This document shows positions 1 through 8,017 of a DNA stretch of 45,259 nt, piece by piece. The translations under genes and the position numbers were made by a program. Under the pieces are notes generated by a model. That model saw nothing but the letters and a program-made list of their open reading frames with translations. It had not been told where the DNA came from and ran no database searches. Each line of letters starts with the position of its first letter. Positions within the stretch are counted from its first letter, which is position 1. The stretch covers positions 1-45,259 of the forward strand of contig JAEZLD010000191.1 in the NCBI GenBank assembly GCA_023415335.1, given 5' to 3'. The stretch comes from Bacillota bacterium. GTDB taxonomy: Bacteria; Bacillota; Clostridia; Clostridiales; Caloramatoraceae.

Positions 1-2
1 CA

Positions 3-287
3 GAAGCAATAGTAACAGGCTGCCTTGCAGGCTATAATGCAGCAAGACTTGGTGCTGGTAGGTCTCCTGAGGTACTACCAGAGGACCTGGCTGTAGGAGA
101 CATTATAGCCTATGAAAACAGTATGAAGGAAACCTCTGACGGAATTACCCAAAGATATACATTTGCAGGAGCGGGATATTTTAAGCATATGAAGGAAAAA
201 GGGCTGTATACTACAGACAGGGAATATATATATAATAAAATACAGCACATGGGTATGAAGGACTTCTTCAACAAAAGAATTCTGTAA
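3..287 (+). CDS. C-terminal fragment of probable FAD-dependent oxidoreductase
   Basis: An open frame runs in from the left edge (third reading frame) and stops at 285-287, giving the last 94 residues of a longer protein. It begins with a TGCLAGYNAARLGAG segment. Such a Gly/Ala-rich 'GxxAGxNAxR' helix is common near the C-terminus of two-dinucleotide-binding-domain flavoproteins (TrmFO/GidA-like and related FAD oxidoreductases), where it closes the FAD site. The remaining 65 residues are charged and end FFNKRIL. There is no start codon in the window, and a hairpin follows at once. The flavoprotein assignment rests on this one motif, so the exact family is open. Confidence 0.4.
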   Translation, partial: EAIVTGCLAGYNAARLGAGRSPEVLPEDLAVGDIIAYENSMKETSDGITQRYTFAGAGYFKHMKEKGLYTTDREYIYNKIQHMGMKDFFNKRIL

Positions 288-289
288 TT

Positions 290-312
290 AAAGCAGGGCT
301 TCGCCCTGCTTT
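290..312 (+). terminator. hairpin after the flavoprotein fragment, terminator-like
   Basis: A 10-bp inverted repeat (AAAGCAGGGC / GCCCTGCTTT) with a 3-nt loop begins three bases after the stop codon. Only a short T-run follows, so it is a weak intrinsic terminator, or it separates the fragment from the next gene. An extended -10 element (TGgTATAAT, 326-334) lies just downstream. Confidence 0.55.
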
Positions 313-360
313 ACATAACCTTATATGGTATAATTTATATTAAGGAGGGATATTACGGAT

Positions 361-1050
361 ATGATAGTCAAAGTATATCTAATCCTTCAGCTGGTATTAT
401 TCCTTGTTCAATTATTCTTTTCCTTTAAGAGCAATATGAACCTTAAGGATAAAAGAAGAGTTATATATTTAAGGCACTCATTGGATATTACATTTATTTT
501 TGGAGGAGTACTGCTTATGAAGCAGTTTCCTGGAAGATACTCCTATCTTATAATGGTTGGAATACTATTTTCGGTTTTAGGGGATGTCATAATGTCTGAG
601 GCCATAAAGCTTAAAAATCGTCTGCCTTTGGGTATGGCAAGCTTTGCTGTAACACATTTTTTCTACATTTCTGCATTTGGTAGTCTTACAGAATCCTATG
701 GCAAAAGCTTATGCGGCTTTCTGCCATATACAATAGGTTCATATCTGATCATAACCTCAGCTATTTTCATACGCTTTGTAAGACGCCCTGAAAACGGAAT
801 TCTTTTAAATAACGGAGGGTTTGTATATGGGTTTATTGTAAGCCTTATGGCAGCATTTGGCGGAGCAGCAGCCTTAACCATTGGTGGTGTATGGAGTATT
901 TTAGGCCCAGCCACTGGACTGTTCCTGCTTTCTGATGCAATAATAGCCCTTACAGAAATAGGCGGTCATAAAATACCTTTAGCAGGCTGGGTAATCTGGG
1001 CGACCTATTCCGCTGCACAAATAGGAATAATATGCGTTGGACTGCTTTAA
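361..1050 (+). CDS. YhhN/TMEM86 family membrane protein
   Basis: A 229-residue, very hydrophobic protein with about seven or eight predicted membrane spans. It carries the family pattern of YhhN/TMEM86: a GDVIM motif near residue 80, LPLGMASFAVTHFFY near 90-105, a YGFIVSLMA segment, and LLSDAIIA near the end. Eukaryotic TMEM86B is a lysoplasmalogenase that cleaves the vinyl ether bond of lysoplasmalogens. Anaerobic clostridia make plasmalogens, so a role in ether-lipid turnover in the membrane is plausible but inferred. The start is supported by AAGGAGGG at 342-349, 11 nt upstream. A candidate extended -10 (TGgTATAAT) at 326-334 would give a short leader. The next gene follows after a gap of about 50 bases on the same strand. 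Confidence 0.8.
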   Translation: MIVKVYLILQLVLFLVQLFFSFKSNMNLKDKRRVIYLRHSLDITFIFGGVLLMKQFPGRYSYLIMVGILFSVLGDVIMSEAIKLKNRLPLGMASFAVTHFFYISAFGSLTESYGKSLCGFLPYTIGSYLIITSAIFIRFVRRPENGILLNNGGFVYGFIVSLMAAFGGAAALTIGGVWSILGPATGLFLLSDAIIALTEIGGHKIPLAGWVIWATYSAAQIGIICVGLL

Positions 1051-1104
1051 GAGAAGTTATATTAATTTACCATTTATACAATTTTTATGTCGGAGTTGAT
1101 AAAG

Positions 1105-2193
1105 ATGAAAAAAAAGAAAAAAAGGAAGAGACTTCTTCTGATTATACCATCTATAGTAGTTGTTCTCATCCTGATAGTTGCGGCAGTAGGATACATAGCA
1201 TTCCATGATGTATTAAAAGCCTCCGATACTGTAAGGAAGCTTGAGGACAATTTATGGTATATGGAATATGCCGGTGACTATGGATTTGAGAATTTTCTGA
1301 AGCACGGAGGGGCCTCCTCTGATGAGGAGATGGCCAGATATATTACCAGGTTTCTGACTAAAGGTTTTTACAGTAACAACGCGCAGTCTGAGAAACTGTC
1401 ATTTGCCTGCAGTACCATAGCCGCAAAAACAAAGGATGGAGACTATGTTTGTGGGAGGAACTTTGACTGGGAGGAATGTAAGGGTATAGTAGTTCATACA
1501 AAGCCGGAGGGAGGCTATGAATCCATTTCAACAGCCAACCTTGATTTCATAGGATTTGGGGAGTATTATGTACCTGATGAGGGCATTCAGAACAAGCTAA
1601 TGACGCTGGCGGCGGTTTACGTGCCTTTAGATGGAATGAATGAAAAGGGCTTATGTGTTGCTGACCTTGTTGTAGGGGAGGAGGATATGGGAGAAACCCA
1701 CCAGTCTACAAACAAGCCTAATCTTACCACAGTATCTGCTATTCGTATGCTTCTTGACCATGCTGCAGATGTTAATGAAGCAGTGGAGCTTTTAAAACAG
1801 TATGATATGAATTCCTCTGCAGGCATGATGCATCACCTTTCTATATCAGATGCCAGGGGAAATTCTGTGGTGGTGGAGTACATTAATAACGTAATGCATG
1901 TTACGGACACCCAGCAGGTAACAAACTTCTATCTTACTGCTGGAGAAGCTTATGGCATAGGAGGAGACTCAGCTATGTCATTTGAAAGGTATAATATGCT
2001 GCATGATATATACGGGGACGCAAATGGAATAATGTCAACAGCTGATATTAAATCTGCACTCAAGGCTGTAAGCTGCGGCACCTTAAATAGAGGAAGGACA
2101 CAATGGTCCATTGTTTATAACAAAAGTAGATTGTCATTGGATTTTTATTTTAAAGAACAGTATGATTCTCCATATAATTTTATAATAAAGTAA
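1105..2193 (+). CDS. membrane-anchored Ntn-type linear amide C-N hydrolase (choloylglycine hydrolase / acyltransferase superfamily)
   Basis: The start is taken at 1105 rather than the ATG at 1087, because the only Shine-Dalgarno-like element (CGGAG, 1091-1095) lies between them; this gives 362 residues. A very basic N-terminus (MKKKKKRKR) precedes one transmembrane helix (about residues 10-34), then about 65 residues, then the candidate nucleophile in FACSTIA (Cys102). GRNFDW follows, and later a conserved-looking NRGRTQW segment. In the Ntn superfamily the nucleophile becomes N-terminal by autocleavage. That would detach the catalytic domain from the anchor, which is inference. The substrate is unknown; candidates are bile-salt-like, penicillin-like or acyl-amino-acid amides. 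The gene ends at a strong terminator. Confidence 0.75.
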   Translation: MKKKKKRKRLLLIIPSIVVVLILIVAAVGYIAFHDVLKASDTVRKLEDNLWYMEYAGDYGFENFLKHGGASSDEEMARYITRFLTKGFYSNNAQSEKLSFACSTIAAKTKDGDYVCGRNFDWEECKGIVVHTKPEGGYESISTANLDFIGFGEYYVPDEGIQNKLMTLAAVYVPLDGMNEKGLCVADLVVGEEDMGETHQSTNKPNLTTVSAIRMLLDHAADVNEAVELLKQYDMNSSAGMMHHLSISDARGNSVVVEYINNVMHVTDTQQVTNFYLTAGEAYGIGGDSAMSFERYNMLHDIYGDANGIMSTADIKSALKAVSCGTLNRGRTQWSIVYNKSRLSLDFYFKEQYDSPYNFIIK

Positions 2194-2222
2194 GTAATCA
2201 GTCTTGTAGACTAATATGTAAG

Positions 2223-2266
2223 AAAAACCCTGCCTGAGAATAAAAATTCTAAGGCAGGGTTTTTTT
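2223..2266. terminator. bidirectional intrinsic terminator between convergent genes
   Basis: The inverted repeat CCCTGCC / GGCAGGG, extended by AGAAT / ATTCT, is flanked by an A-run on the left and a T7 run on the right. It can therefore stop transcription of the amide hydrolase from the left and of the acyl-CoA synthetase from the right. Confidence 0.9.
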
Positions 2267-2294
2267 ATGCTTTTAAGCCGGATAAAATTAAATA

Positions 2295-4052
2295 TTATTC
2301 CTCTTTCTGATCCTGGGGCTGTGTCCTATGAGCCTCTTCTTCCTCAAGCTTACGGTAGGCTACCTTTCCAACAAGAGTTTTTGGAAGCTCATTTCTAAAT
2401 TCTATATCATAGGGCATTGCATATCTAGCAATATTCTTTCTGCAATAATCAAAAAGCTCCTGTTTTGTTTCATCATTTGCAGGTATTCCAGGCTTTAGCA
2501 TTATAAATGCCTTTACCTTCTGCATCTTATATGAATCAGGGATGCCTATGATGCAGCTCATCTGCACCTTATCATGTGCATCAAGAATATTTTCCAGCTG
2601 AGCAGGATAAATATTATAGCCAGAGGATATAATCATTCGCTTTGCGCGTCCCCTGAAATATATAAAGCCTTGTTCATCCATGGTTCCCAAGTCCCCTGTA
2701 TATACCCAGGTAAGGCCATCTGCATGGGTTTTAAGAGTCTGGGCTGTATCATCAGGATGATTCATGTATTCCTTCATTACAGTAGGTCCGGCCAGCAGGA
2801 TTTCTCCTTCCTCTCCATAAGGAAGCACCTCATCAGTACCTGGTTTGACAATTTTAATATAGGTATCTGGGAATGGAAGTCCTATGCTGCCTTCCTTGAA
2901 CATATGTGGAGGAGTGAGGCAGCAGGCAGTTACAGTTTCAGTTGTACCATAGCCCTCACGTACCTGTATAACAGATTTATGGTCATAAAGGAATTGATCT
3001 ATTTTTTTCTTAAGCTCAACCGATAAAGAATCTCCTCCTGAGAAAACTCCCTTTAGGCTGCTTAAGTCAGTACCTTCCATATACGGTATTCTTAGTAATG
3101 CCTCATAGAGGGTGGGAACACCGGCAATGAAATTACATTTGTACTTAACAATGAGTTTTCCATAGCTCTTAGCTGTAAACCTTGGAACAAGTATGCAGCG
3201 CCCTCCCTGGGAAAGCATAGTGTGAATACATACTCCAAGTCCAAAACCATGGAAAAGAGGCATTGCAGCAAGCATTTTATCACCTGGCCGGAACATTGGG
3301 TTAGCTGCTATAACCTGCTGCCCAAGAGCATTAAAGTTCTTATTAGTCAACACAATACCCTTTGTTGTTCCTGTAGTACCCCCAGAATAGAGTATAACAG
3401 CAGGGTCATCACCAATGCGATTTACCTTATACCTGAAAAAGCATGACTTGCCAAGCTTCATAAAATCATTCCACATAATTACAGGGGCATCTGAGGGTAT
3501 CTTTTTTATTTTTCTTCCCTCAGTAAGCATATAGCCCGCCTTTACTGGCTTTGACAGTTCATCCTTGACCCTGGCTATGACTATGTTGACAACCTTAGTA
3601 TTGTGACGTACATTTTCAAATTTATTATAGAACTGGTCAAGGGTAATAGCTGTAATGCTTTGAGATTCATTAAGATAAAATTCTATCTCTTTTTCAGCAG
3701 AAAGGGGATGAATCATGTTTGCTATGCCTCCTACCAGATTTACGGCATAGAACATATAAATAGCTTGAGGACAGTTAGGCATTGCAATTGTAACCTTGTC
3801 GCCTTCTCTTACGCCTATTGTTTTAAGAGACTTAGCGCATTGTTCTACTTCATGCACCAATTTTCTATATGTAGTAGATTTCCCCATAAAGTCAAAGGCA
3901 ATGTTGTCAGGAAATTTTCCTGCAATGGCTTCTACAGCCTCAAACATCGATCCTTCAAAATAGTCGATGTGAGAGGGTACTTCTCCTAGATAGTTAATCC
4001 AAGGGGTTTGTACTTTGATACTACTTTCCATATTATTAATCCACCTTTTCAT
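2295..4052 (-). CDS. AMP-forming long-chain acyl-CoA synthetase (FadD-like)
   Basis: A 585-residue member of the adenylate-forming (ANL) superfamily with all core motifs in order: A3 P-loop YSGGTTGTTKG, A5 YGTTE, A7 YTGDLG, A8 FRGRAKRMIISSG and the C-terminal catalytic lysine in LPKTLVGK. It would activate a fatty or other carboxylic acid to acyl-AMP and then acyl-CoA in the cytosol. The length fits single-domain acyl-CoA ligases, with no carrier protein or condensation domain, so a nonribosomal peptide role is unlikely. Two starts are possible: ATG at 4052 with GGAAGAGG close upstream, or ATG at 4031 with AGGTGG nine bases upstream. The gene is transcribed alone and diverges from the PrsW-like gene. 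Two TTGTACAA palindromes lie in its upstream region. Substrate specificity cannot be read from the sequence. Confidence 0.9.
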   Translation of the reverse strand: MKRWINNMESSIKVQTPWINYLGEVPSHIDYFEGSMFEAVEAIAGKFPDNIAFDFMGKSTTYRKLVHEVEQCAKSLKTIGVREGDKVTIAMPNCPQAIYMFYAVNLVGGIANMIHPLSAEKEIEFYLNESQSITAITLDQFYNKFENVRHNTKVVNIVIARVKDELSKPVKAGYMLTEGRKIKKIPSDAPVIMWNDFMKLGKSCFFRYKVNRIGDDPAVILYSGGTTGTTKGIVLTNKNFNALGQQVIAANPMFRPGDKMLAAMPLFHGFGLGVCIHTMLSQGGRCILVPRFTAKSYGKLIVKYKCNFIAGVPTLYEALLRIPYMEGTDLSSLKGVFSGGDSLSVELKKKIDQFLYDHKSVIQVREGYGTTETVTACCLTPPHMFKEGSIGLPFPDTYIKIVKPGTDEVLPYGEEGEILLAGPTVMKEYMNHPDDTAQTLKTHADGLTWVYTGDLGTMDEQGFIYFRGRAKRMIISSGYNIYPAQLENILDAHDKVQMSCIIGIPDSYKMQKVKAFIMLKPGIPANDETKQELFDYCRKNIARYAMPYDIEFRNELPKTLVGKVAYRKLEEEEAHRTQPQDQKEE

Positions 4053-4145
4053 CTGCCTCTTCCATCAAAAAATATAAATGACAGGAGGCATTATATTAGA
4101 TATAATAATTTCGTTGTGTTAAGGCTTGTACAATTATTGAGAAGT

Positions 4146-4175
4146 ATTATACTGTGTTAAAGCCTGTTCTGATAA
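4146..4175 (-). promoter_or_regulatory. candidate sigma-A promoter for the acyl-CoA synthetase
   Basis: On the minus strand, TTATCA (4170-4175), an 18-base spacer and a perfect TATAAT (4146-4151) sit about 95 bases before the start codon. The -35 is weak. The palindrome TTGTACAA at 4126-4133 would lie just after the transcription start, where a repressor could block. Confidence 0.45.
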
Positions 4176-4320
4176 GGTACGGCAAATTATTATATAAATG
4201 GTTTAAATATATAAAAAGCCTACACACATCATCAATTATACACTATATGTTAAGAATTGTACAAAATAATCAACAAATGTATCTGATGGTAAATTGTAGC
4301 ATAATATGGACCACATATTT

Positions 4321-4350
4321 TTGATTTCATCATAACAAATCTGATATAAT
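4321..4350 (+). promoter_or_regulatory. candidate sigma-A promoter for the prsW-like gene
   Basis: TTGATT (4321-4326), an 18-base spacer and TATAAT (4345-4350) preceded by TGa, an extended -10, are followed by a leader of about 110 bases to the start at 4468. Confidence 0.6.
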
Positions 4351-4467
4351 AGCCATGACATATAAATTCAGATTAATAATGTAATTTGGATTATATTGTT
4401 TTTATCTAATATTCAACTTTTTTATCTGTAGGTATGTTTATATGCTGCATGGAAAGGAGGTTTAGAA

Positions 4468-5199
4468 ATGATGATATTTTATATGAATCCACTTCTTATT
4501 GCTGCAGCAGCAGTACCTGCTATTATACTTTTAATAAAGGTTTACAATGCTGATAAGGTAGAGCACGAGCCTCCAGGGGTACTTATTTCATTAATGATTT
4601 ATGGCATCGTTGCCGCACTTATTGCCATATTTACAGAACGTTTAGGTATACTAATCCTAAAATCTATTGTTCCACCCTACACGGTATTTTATAATGTACT
4701 TTTATATTTTATTGTAGTGGCATTTTCTGAGGAGGGCTTTAAATATCTGCTTCTTAAAAGGAGAACATGGAGGGAGCCAGCATTCAATTATCAGTTTGAT
4801 GCGGTAGTTTATGCTGTCTTTTTATCATTAGGGTTTGCTATGTGGGAAAATATGGGCTATGTTGCCATGTATGGATTATCAACTGCATTAGTACGTGCTG
4901 TAACTGCAATACCTGGGCATGCGTGCTTCGGAGTATTTATGGGCATGTGGTACGGGTTTGGAAAGAAATACGATAATGAAAGAAATGAGCGGGCATCAAA
5001 GGCCTGCCGTATTATGTCTTTTCTTCTTCCTGCCTTTATCCATGGTTGCTATGATTTTGCAGCAGCTATGGAGGGTGATGCATATGCATGGATTTTTATT
5101 GCATTCATATTAATTATGTTTATTATAGCCTTCCGTCTTATTAAGAAGCTTTCCTATAATGACAGATACATAGGCGGAGAATACCATCCTTTTATCTGA
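4468..5199 (+). CDS. PrsW-family intramembrane metalloprotease
   Basis: A 243-residue polytopic membrane protein with the PrsW motifs: EExxK (E88, E89, K92) at the end of a helix, a WEN motif (E127), PGHACFG (H151), and HGCYD (H192, D196). The two acidic residues and the histidines are the expected metal and catalytic set of this family, related to CAAX/Abi-type proteases. PrsW of Bacillus subtilis cleaves the anti-sigma factor RsiW in the membrane to release SigW. No sigma/anti-sigma pair lies next to this copy, so its substrate is unknown. The start has an excellent AGGAGG (4455-4460) seven bases upstream. The cyclo-ligase and TPR genes follow on the same strand and may be cotranscribed. 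Confidence 0.85.
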   Translation: MMIFYMNPLLIAAAAVPAIILLIKVYNADKVEHEPPGVLISLMIYGIVAALIAIFTERLGILILKSIVPPYTVFYNVLLYFIVVAFSEEGFKYLLLKRRTWREPAFNYQFDAVVYAVFLSLGFAMWENMGYVAMYGLSTALVRAVTAIPGHACFGVFMGMWYGFGKKYDNERNERASKACRIMSFLLPAFIHGCYDFAAAMEGDAYAWIFIAFILIMFIIAFRLIKKLSYNDRYIGGEYHPFI

Positions 5200-5348
5200 C
5201 AATATTAGACAAATGAAGCGAGAACCAGTATAATAATATTTGAAACAATTTTCTAAAGGACATATAAAAAGGCAGTCTATGAACAGATTTTAGTAACGGG
5301 CAAGAATGATAAGTGTTTATTGAGAACTGTTCCCGAAGGAGGAATATA

Positions 5349-5897
5349 ATGGACAAGATATCGATGCGTAAGGAAATCATTAAAAAACGCAAAAGTATTG
5401 ATGAAGGCATCAGGAAGGGGTGGGATAGAAGCATATTACTTAAGGTGCTTTCTAGTGAGGAGTATATAAAATCCAAGGTGATTTTCATATATGTTAGCTA
5501 TAATGGTGAGGTAGATACTGAAAAGCTTATAAAACAGGCATTATGTGATGGAAAGACCGTATGCGTACCAAGAGTAATATCAAAAGCAGAGGGAATGGAG
5601 GCTGTACCTATAAAAGACTTCGGTGAGCTTATAAGTGGAGCATATGGAATATTGGAGGCACCTAAAGCCTTTCCGTCTATAAACCCACAAAGCATTGACC
5701 TTGCAATTGTACCAGGTGTGGCCTTTGATAACGGAGGAGGAAGGCTTGGTTATGGAGGAGGCTTTTATGATAGATATCTGGCTTTAATGAGACAGGACTC
5801 TATCAGTACAGCGCTTGCATATAGCATTCAGATAGTAGATGACATACCAATGGAGCCTCAGGATAAAAGGGTATCTATGGTTATTTCTAATATTTAA
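5349..5897 (+). CDS. 5-formyltetrahydrofolate cyclo-ligase
   Basis: A 182-residue protein starting at 5349, chosen over an in-frame ATG at 5313 because AAGGAGG (5336-5342) sits six bases before it. It shows the family signature: an N-terminal basic helix (MRKEIIKKRK), a central FIYVSYNGEVDT segment, and the ATP/folate-binding loop PGVAFDNGGGRLGYGGGFYDRYL near residues 120-142. It converts 5-formyl-THF to 5,10-methenyl-THF with ATP hydrolysis in the cytosol, returning the inhibitory stored form to the one-carbon pool. Length and motif are typical. It lies between the PrsW-like gene and a TPR gene on the same strand. Confidence 0.92.
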   Translation: MDKISMRKEIIKKRKSIDEGIRKGWDRSILLKVLSSEEYIKSKVIFIYVSYNGEVDTEKLIKQALCDGKTVCVPRVISKAEGMEAVPIKDFGELISGAYGILEAPKAFPSINPQSIDLAIVPGVAFDNGGGRLGYGGGFYDRYLALMRQDSISTALAYSIQIVDDIPMEPQDKRVSMVISNI

Positions 5898-5914
5898 AGT
5901 TTGGGAGTGATTTT

Positions 5915-6733
5915 ATGTTTAATAAACAAAAAAGCAGTTATATTACATTAGGCATATTAGCAGTAATTGTATTAGTCTTTATGTATAATAAGACCATAGG
6001 CCTTATTCTTATGGCAATTTTTGCAGGCTACAAGAGCTATACATCAAGGGCAGCCATTATCACCCTGAAGGCCAACAAGGCTTTTTCCCAAAATAAGTTG
6101 GAGGAAAGCATGGCTTTATTTGAAAAGGCTTATCACACAAAGGGATGTACCTTTAAAGAAAAAAACATCTATGGATTTGTAAATCTGAAATATGGGGATA
6201 TCAACATAGCCAATAAGGTTTTCACGGAGCTTATGTCTGAAAAGCTTGATGAAGCCAGTTTAAACATAGTGAAAAATAACTATGCCATGGTTTTATGGAA
6301 ACAGGACAGATTAGATGAAGCTATAGATATTCTAAAGGAACTCTATAATAACTATAAGACAACAGCTCTTTATGGAACTCTCGGAGCTTTTCTTATTCAG
6401 AAAGGAAACCTAGAGGAAGCATATAGCATTATATTGGAGTCTTATGAATATGATAACAGCGATAACGTTATATTGGACAATCTAGGGCAGATTTATTACT
6501 TAAGAGGTGAAAACCAGAAGGCACTGGAGATATTTGAAAGGCTGCTGGAGGTAAAGCCTCATTTTCCTGAGGCATATTATGACTACGGGAAGGCACTTAT
6601 GAAGGAAGGAAAATATAGTAAAGCCCTTGAGCTTTCAAAGGAAGCTCTGTCCAAGGAATTCAACAATCTTAGTACAATAACCAGGAACGACATTAATGAG
6701 CAGATAAAGCTGTTGGAAGAAAAAATACAATAA
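5915..6733 (+). CDS. membrane-anchored TPR protein
   Basis: A 272-residue protein with a hydrophobic N-terminal segment (about residues 10-42, possibly two short spans). At least five tetratricopeptide-like helical pairs follow, seen as repeated ALxxxxKAxx and xxNLGxIYYLRGxxxKALEIFERLLEVKP patterns. TPR domains are protein-interaction scaffolds, here probably on the cytoplasmic face. It starts 17 bases after the cyclo-ligase stop with GGGAG upstream, so the two are likely one operon. Partner and role are unknown. Confidence 0.75.
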   Translation: MFNKQKSSYITLGILAVIVLVFMYNKTIGLILMAIFAGYKSYTSRAAIITLKANKAFSQNKLEESMALFEKAYHTKGCTFKEKNIYGFVNLKYGDINIANKVFTELMSEKLDEASLNIVKNNYAMVLWKQDRLDEAIDILKELYNNYKTTALYGTLGAFLIQKGNLEEAYSIILESYEYDNSDNVILDNLGQIYYLRGENQKALEIFERLLEVKPHFPEAYYDYGKALMKEGKYSKALELSKEALSKEFNNLSTITRNDINEQIKLLEEKIQ

Positions 6734-6734
6734 T

Positions 6735-6776
6735 AAATAAAAGCTGTGGTTTTAATTCCGCAGCTTTTATTTATTT
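6735..6776 (+). terminator. intrinsic terminator after the TPR gene
   Basis: The inverted repeat AAATAAAAGCTG / CAGCTTTTATTT begins a few bases after the TPR stop and ends in a T-rich tail. It closes the prsW-like/cyclo-ligase/TPR transcript. Confidence 0.85.
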
Positions 6777-6814
6777 GTAAAAATAATAACAAAATATTTT
6801 ATTATATTGTATAA

Positions 6815-6944
6815 GTGATGTTAAAAGTGGAAATATTACTAATGAAAGCTCAAGGAACCCACCTTGAGGTGGAAACATAAGTTTCCATAAACAGAACCCC
6901 CCATCCCCCTTTGGGGCCGGATTTTCCGGCCCTATTTTTACTGC
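6815..6944 (+). ncRNA. candidate small structured RNA, family unassigned
   Basis: About 130 bases between a terminator and a convergent gene hold several stems on the plus strand. They are CTCAAGG/CCTTGAG with loop AACCCA, a competing CCACC/GGTGG with loop TTGA, TGGAAAC/GTTTCCA with loop ATAA, CCCC/GGGG with loop TTT, and a final GGGCCGG/CCGGCCC (6914-6920 / 6926-6932) followed by TATTTTTA, a good intrinsic terminator in this orientation only. GGGG (6913-6916) can pair either with the preceding CCCC or within the terminator. A weak -10 (TATAAG, 6810-6815) lies at the left end. No plus-strand gene follows, so a free-standing RNA fits better than a cis-riboswitch. I do not recognise a known family. 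Confidence 0.4.
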
Positions 6945-6946
6945 TT

Positions 6947-7849
6947 TTATGGCAGTACCTCAACTGAGGATATACTGTAAACAGGAACCTTATCCTTATA
7001 GCTATTCAATGTCATTTTGATTTTATATGTCATACATTCTTTAAGCTCATTATAGGTCACTGCAGTTCTCATTATGTACGTGCATTCTGATGGCACCTCA
7101 TACTTGGTATATTTAGCTTCATATAAGCTGCAGTCCAGATATTCACCTTTTACCAGTTTACTGGCATATTTAGAATCAATGTTAATTGTTGAGGCTTCAA
7201 CATCTTCGTTTTCTACCAGCGTAAGCACTGATGCAATTGCATCCTTCCCAAGTGTAAGAGAAGAGGATGAGCTGTATGGAGCAAGCTTACCACCTGAAGC
7301 ATCAAGATATGTAAGCTTTATTTCCTCTCCAACCTTATAGCCAAGTACTATAACAGGATGATCCTTAGATGGTTCCTTTAAGGTACCAAACATAGAATAC
7401 CTGCCAGAGGTAATTCTCTTCATGGTGTCTGTAGCACTGTCATACTTAAAAATATGTAATATTGGACCCAAATCATCCCCAGACTGCAATATTACTTCAT
7501 CCACATTATCTTTATTTACATCCTTAATAGAAACGCTCATGCTCCACCATTCCTTATTATATCCAAGAGATTTTATAGTAGGGTCAGGTTCAAGGGTGAA
7601 GCCTTTTCCATTACTTAGAACTACATTTACTGTATATTTACCTGTTTCCTCATCAGTGTATAATACAATGCTGTCATCTTTTCCATCATTGTTTAAATCT
7701 GCAGAGTACCTGTTCTGTGACGATGTGGTTCTTGAGCTGTCATTTTTTCTCAGATTAATAAAGAGAAGTATTGATGCTATTATTACAGCTACAATGACTA
7801 CCGCCCAGATAAGCTGTTGTTTTTTTAGAACTAACACTTTCAGTTTCAA
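6947..7849 (-). CDS. membrane-anchored VCBS/FG-GAP-like protein
   Basis: A 300-residue protein starting with TTG at 7849, supported by GGAGGTG (7856-7862) six bases upstream. A basic N-terminus and one transmembrane helix (about residues 13-32) are followed by an outward-facing domain. It contains two EF-hand-like acidic loops, DLNNDGKDD (about 51-59) and DVNKDNVDE (about 110-118). Such loops are typical of VCBS/FG-GAP repeat and similar beta-propeller proteins, where they bind calcium. There is a serine-rich stretch near 190-200. It is probably a cell-surface protein of unknown function; the fold assignment rests on the two loops. It diverges from the solute-binding lipoprotein gene, with 168 bases between them. 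Confidence 0.65.
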   Translation of the reverse strand: MKLKVLVLKKQQLIWAVVIVAVIIASILLFINLRKNDSSRTTSSQNRYSADLNNDGKDDSIVLYTDEETGKYTVNVVLSNGKGFTLEPDPTIKSLGYNKEWWSMSVSIKDVNKDNVDEVILQSGDDLGPILHIFKYDSATDTMKRITSGRYSMFGTLKEPSKDHPVIVLGYKVGEEIKLTYLDASGGKLAPYSSSSSLTLGKDAIASVLTLVENEDVEASTINIDSKYASKLVKGEYLDCSLYEAKYTKYEVPSECTYIMRTAVTYNELKECMTYKIKMTLNSYKDKVPVYSISSVEVLP

Positions 7850-8017
7850 AATATCACCTCCAATAGATTATATGATGCATTTAAATAAAATATTTGCAGC
7901 ATAATATTATAAGAGCTATTTTTTTATACTCTTTTCTTTTACCTTATGTTCTTTTTCCCAAACTAATAGTATAATAATTTTGTTGCATTACATTTATTAG
8001 TATGGAGGTGATAATAA

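Larger units (their letters stand above)
4053..4467. other. divergent intergenic region with promoters and two TTGTACAA palindromes
   Basis: This 415-base AT-rich spacer lies between the divergent acyl-CoA synthetase and PrsW-like genes. I find no convincing small gene in it. It holds one candidate promoter per strand and two exact copies of the palindrome TTGTACAA (4126-4133 and 4257-4264). The 5' leaders on both sides are roughly 90-110 bases and show no strong secondary structure by eye. Confidence 0.6.

Noticed and set aside
2574..3026. Open frame of 150 codons on the plus strand inside the acyl-CoA synthetase
   Set aside because: Antisense shadow of a well-conserved enzyme; it has no recognisable domain and no independent start signal.
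6821..6944. The structured RNA as a CsrA-sequestering sponge (GGA-containing)
   Set aside because: Three or four GGA triplets occur, but most fall inside stems and not in exposed loops, and CsrA-FliW systems normally need no sponge RNA. I kept only the unassigned RNA call.
6815..6944. The same region as a cis-riboswitch
   Set aside because: The next gene is on the opposite strand and convergent, so there is nothing downstream for it to control; it also matches no riboswitch consensus that I recall.
7422..7904. Open frame of 160 codons on the plus strand
   Set aside because: It is antisense to the VCBS-like gene and to its promoter region, has no ribosome binding site of its own, and its composition mirrors the opposite frame.
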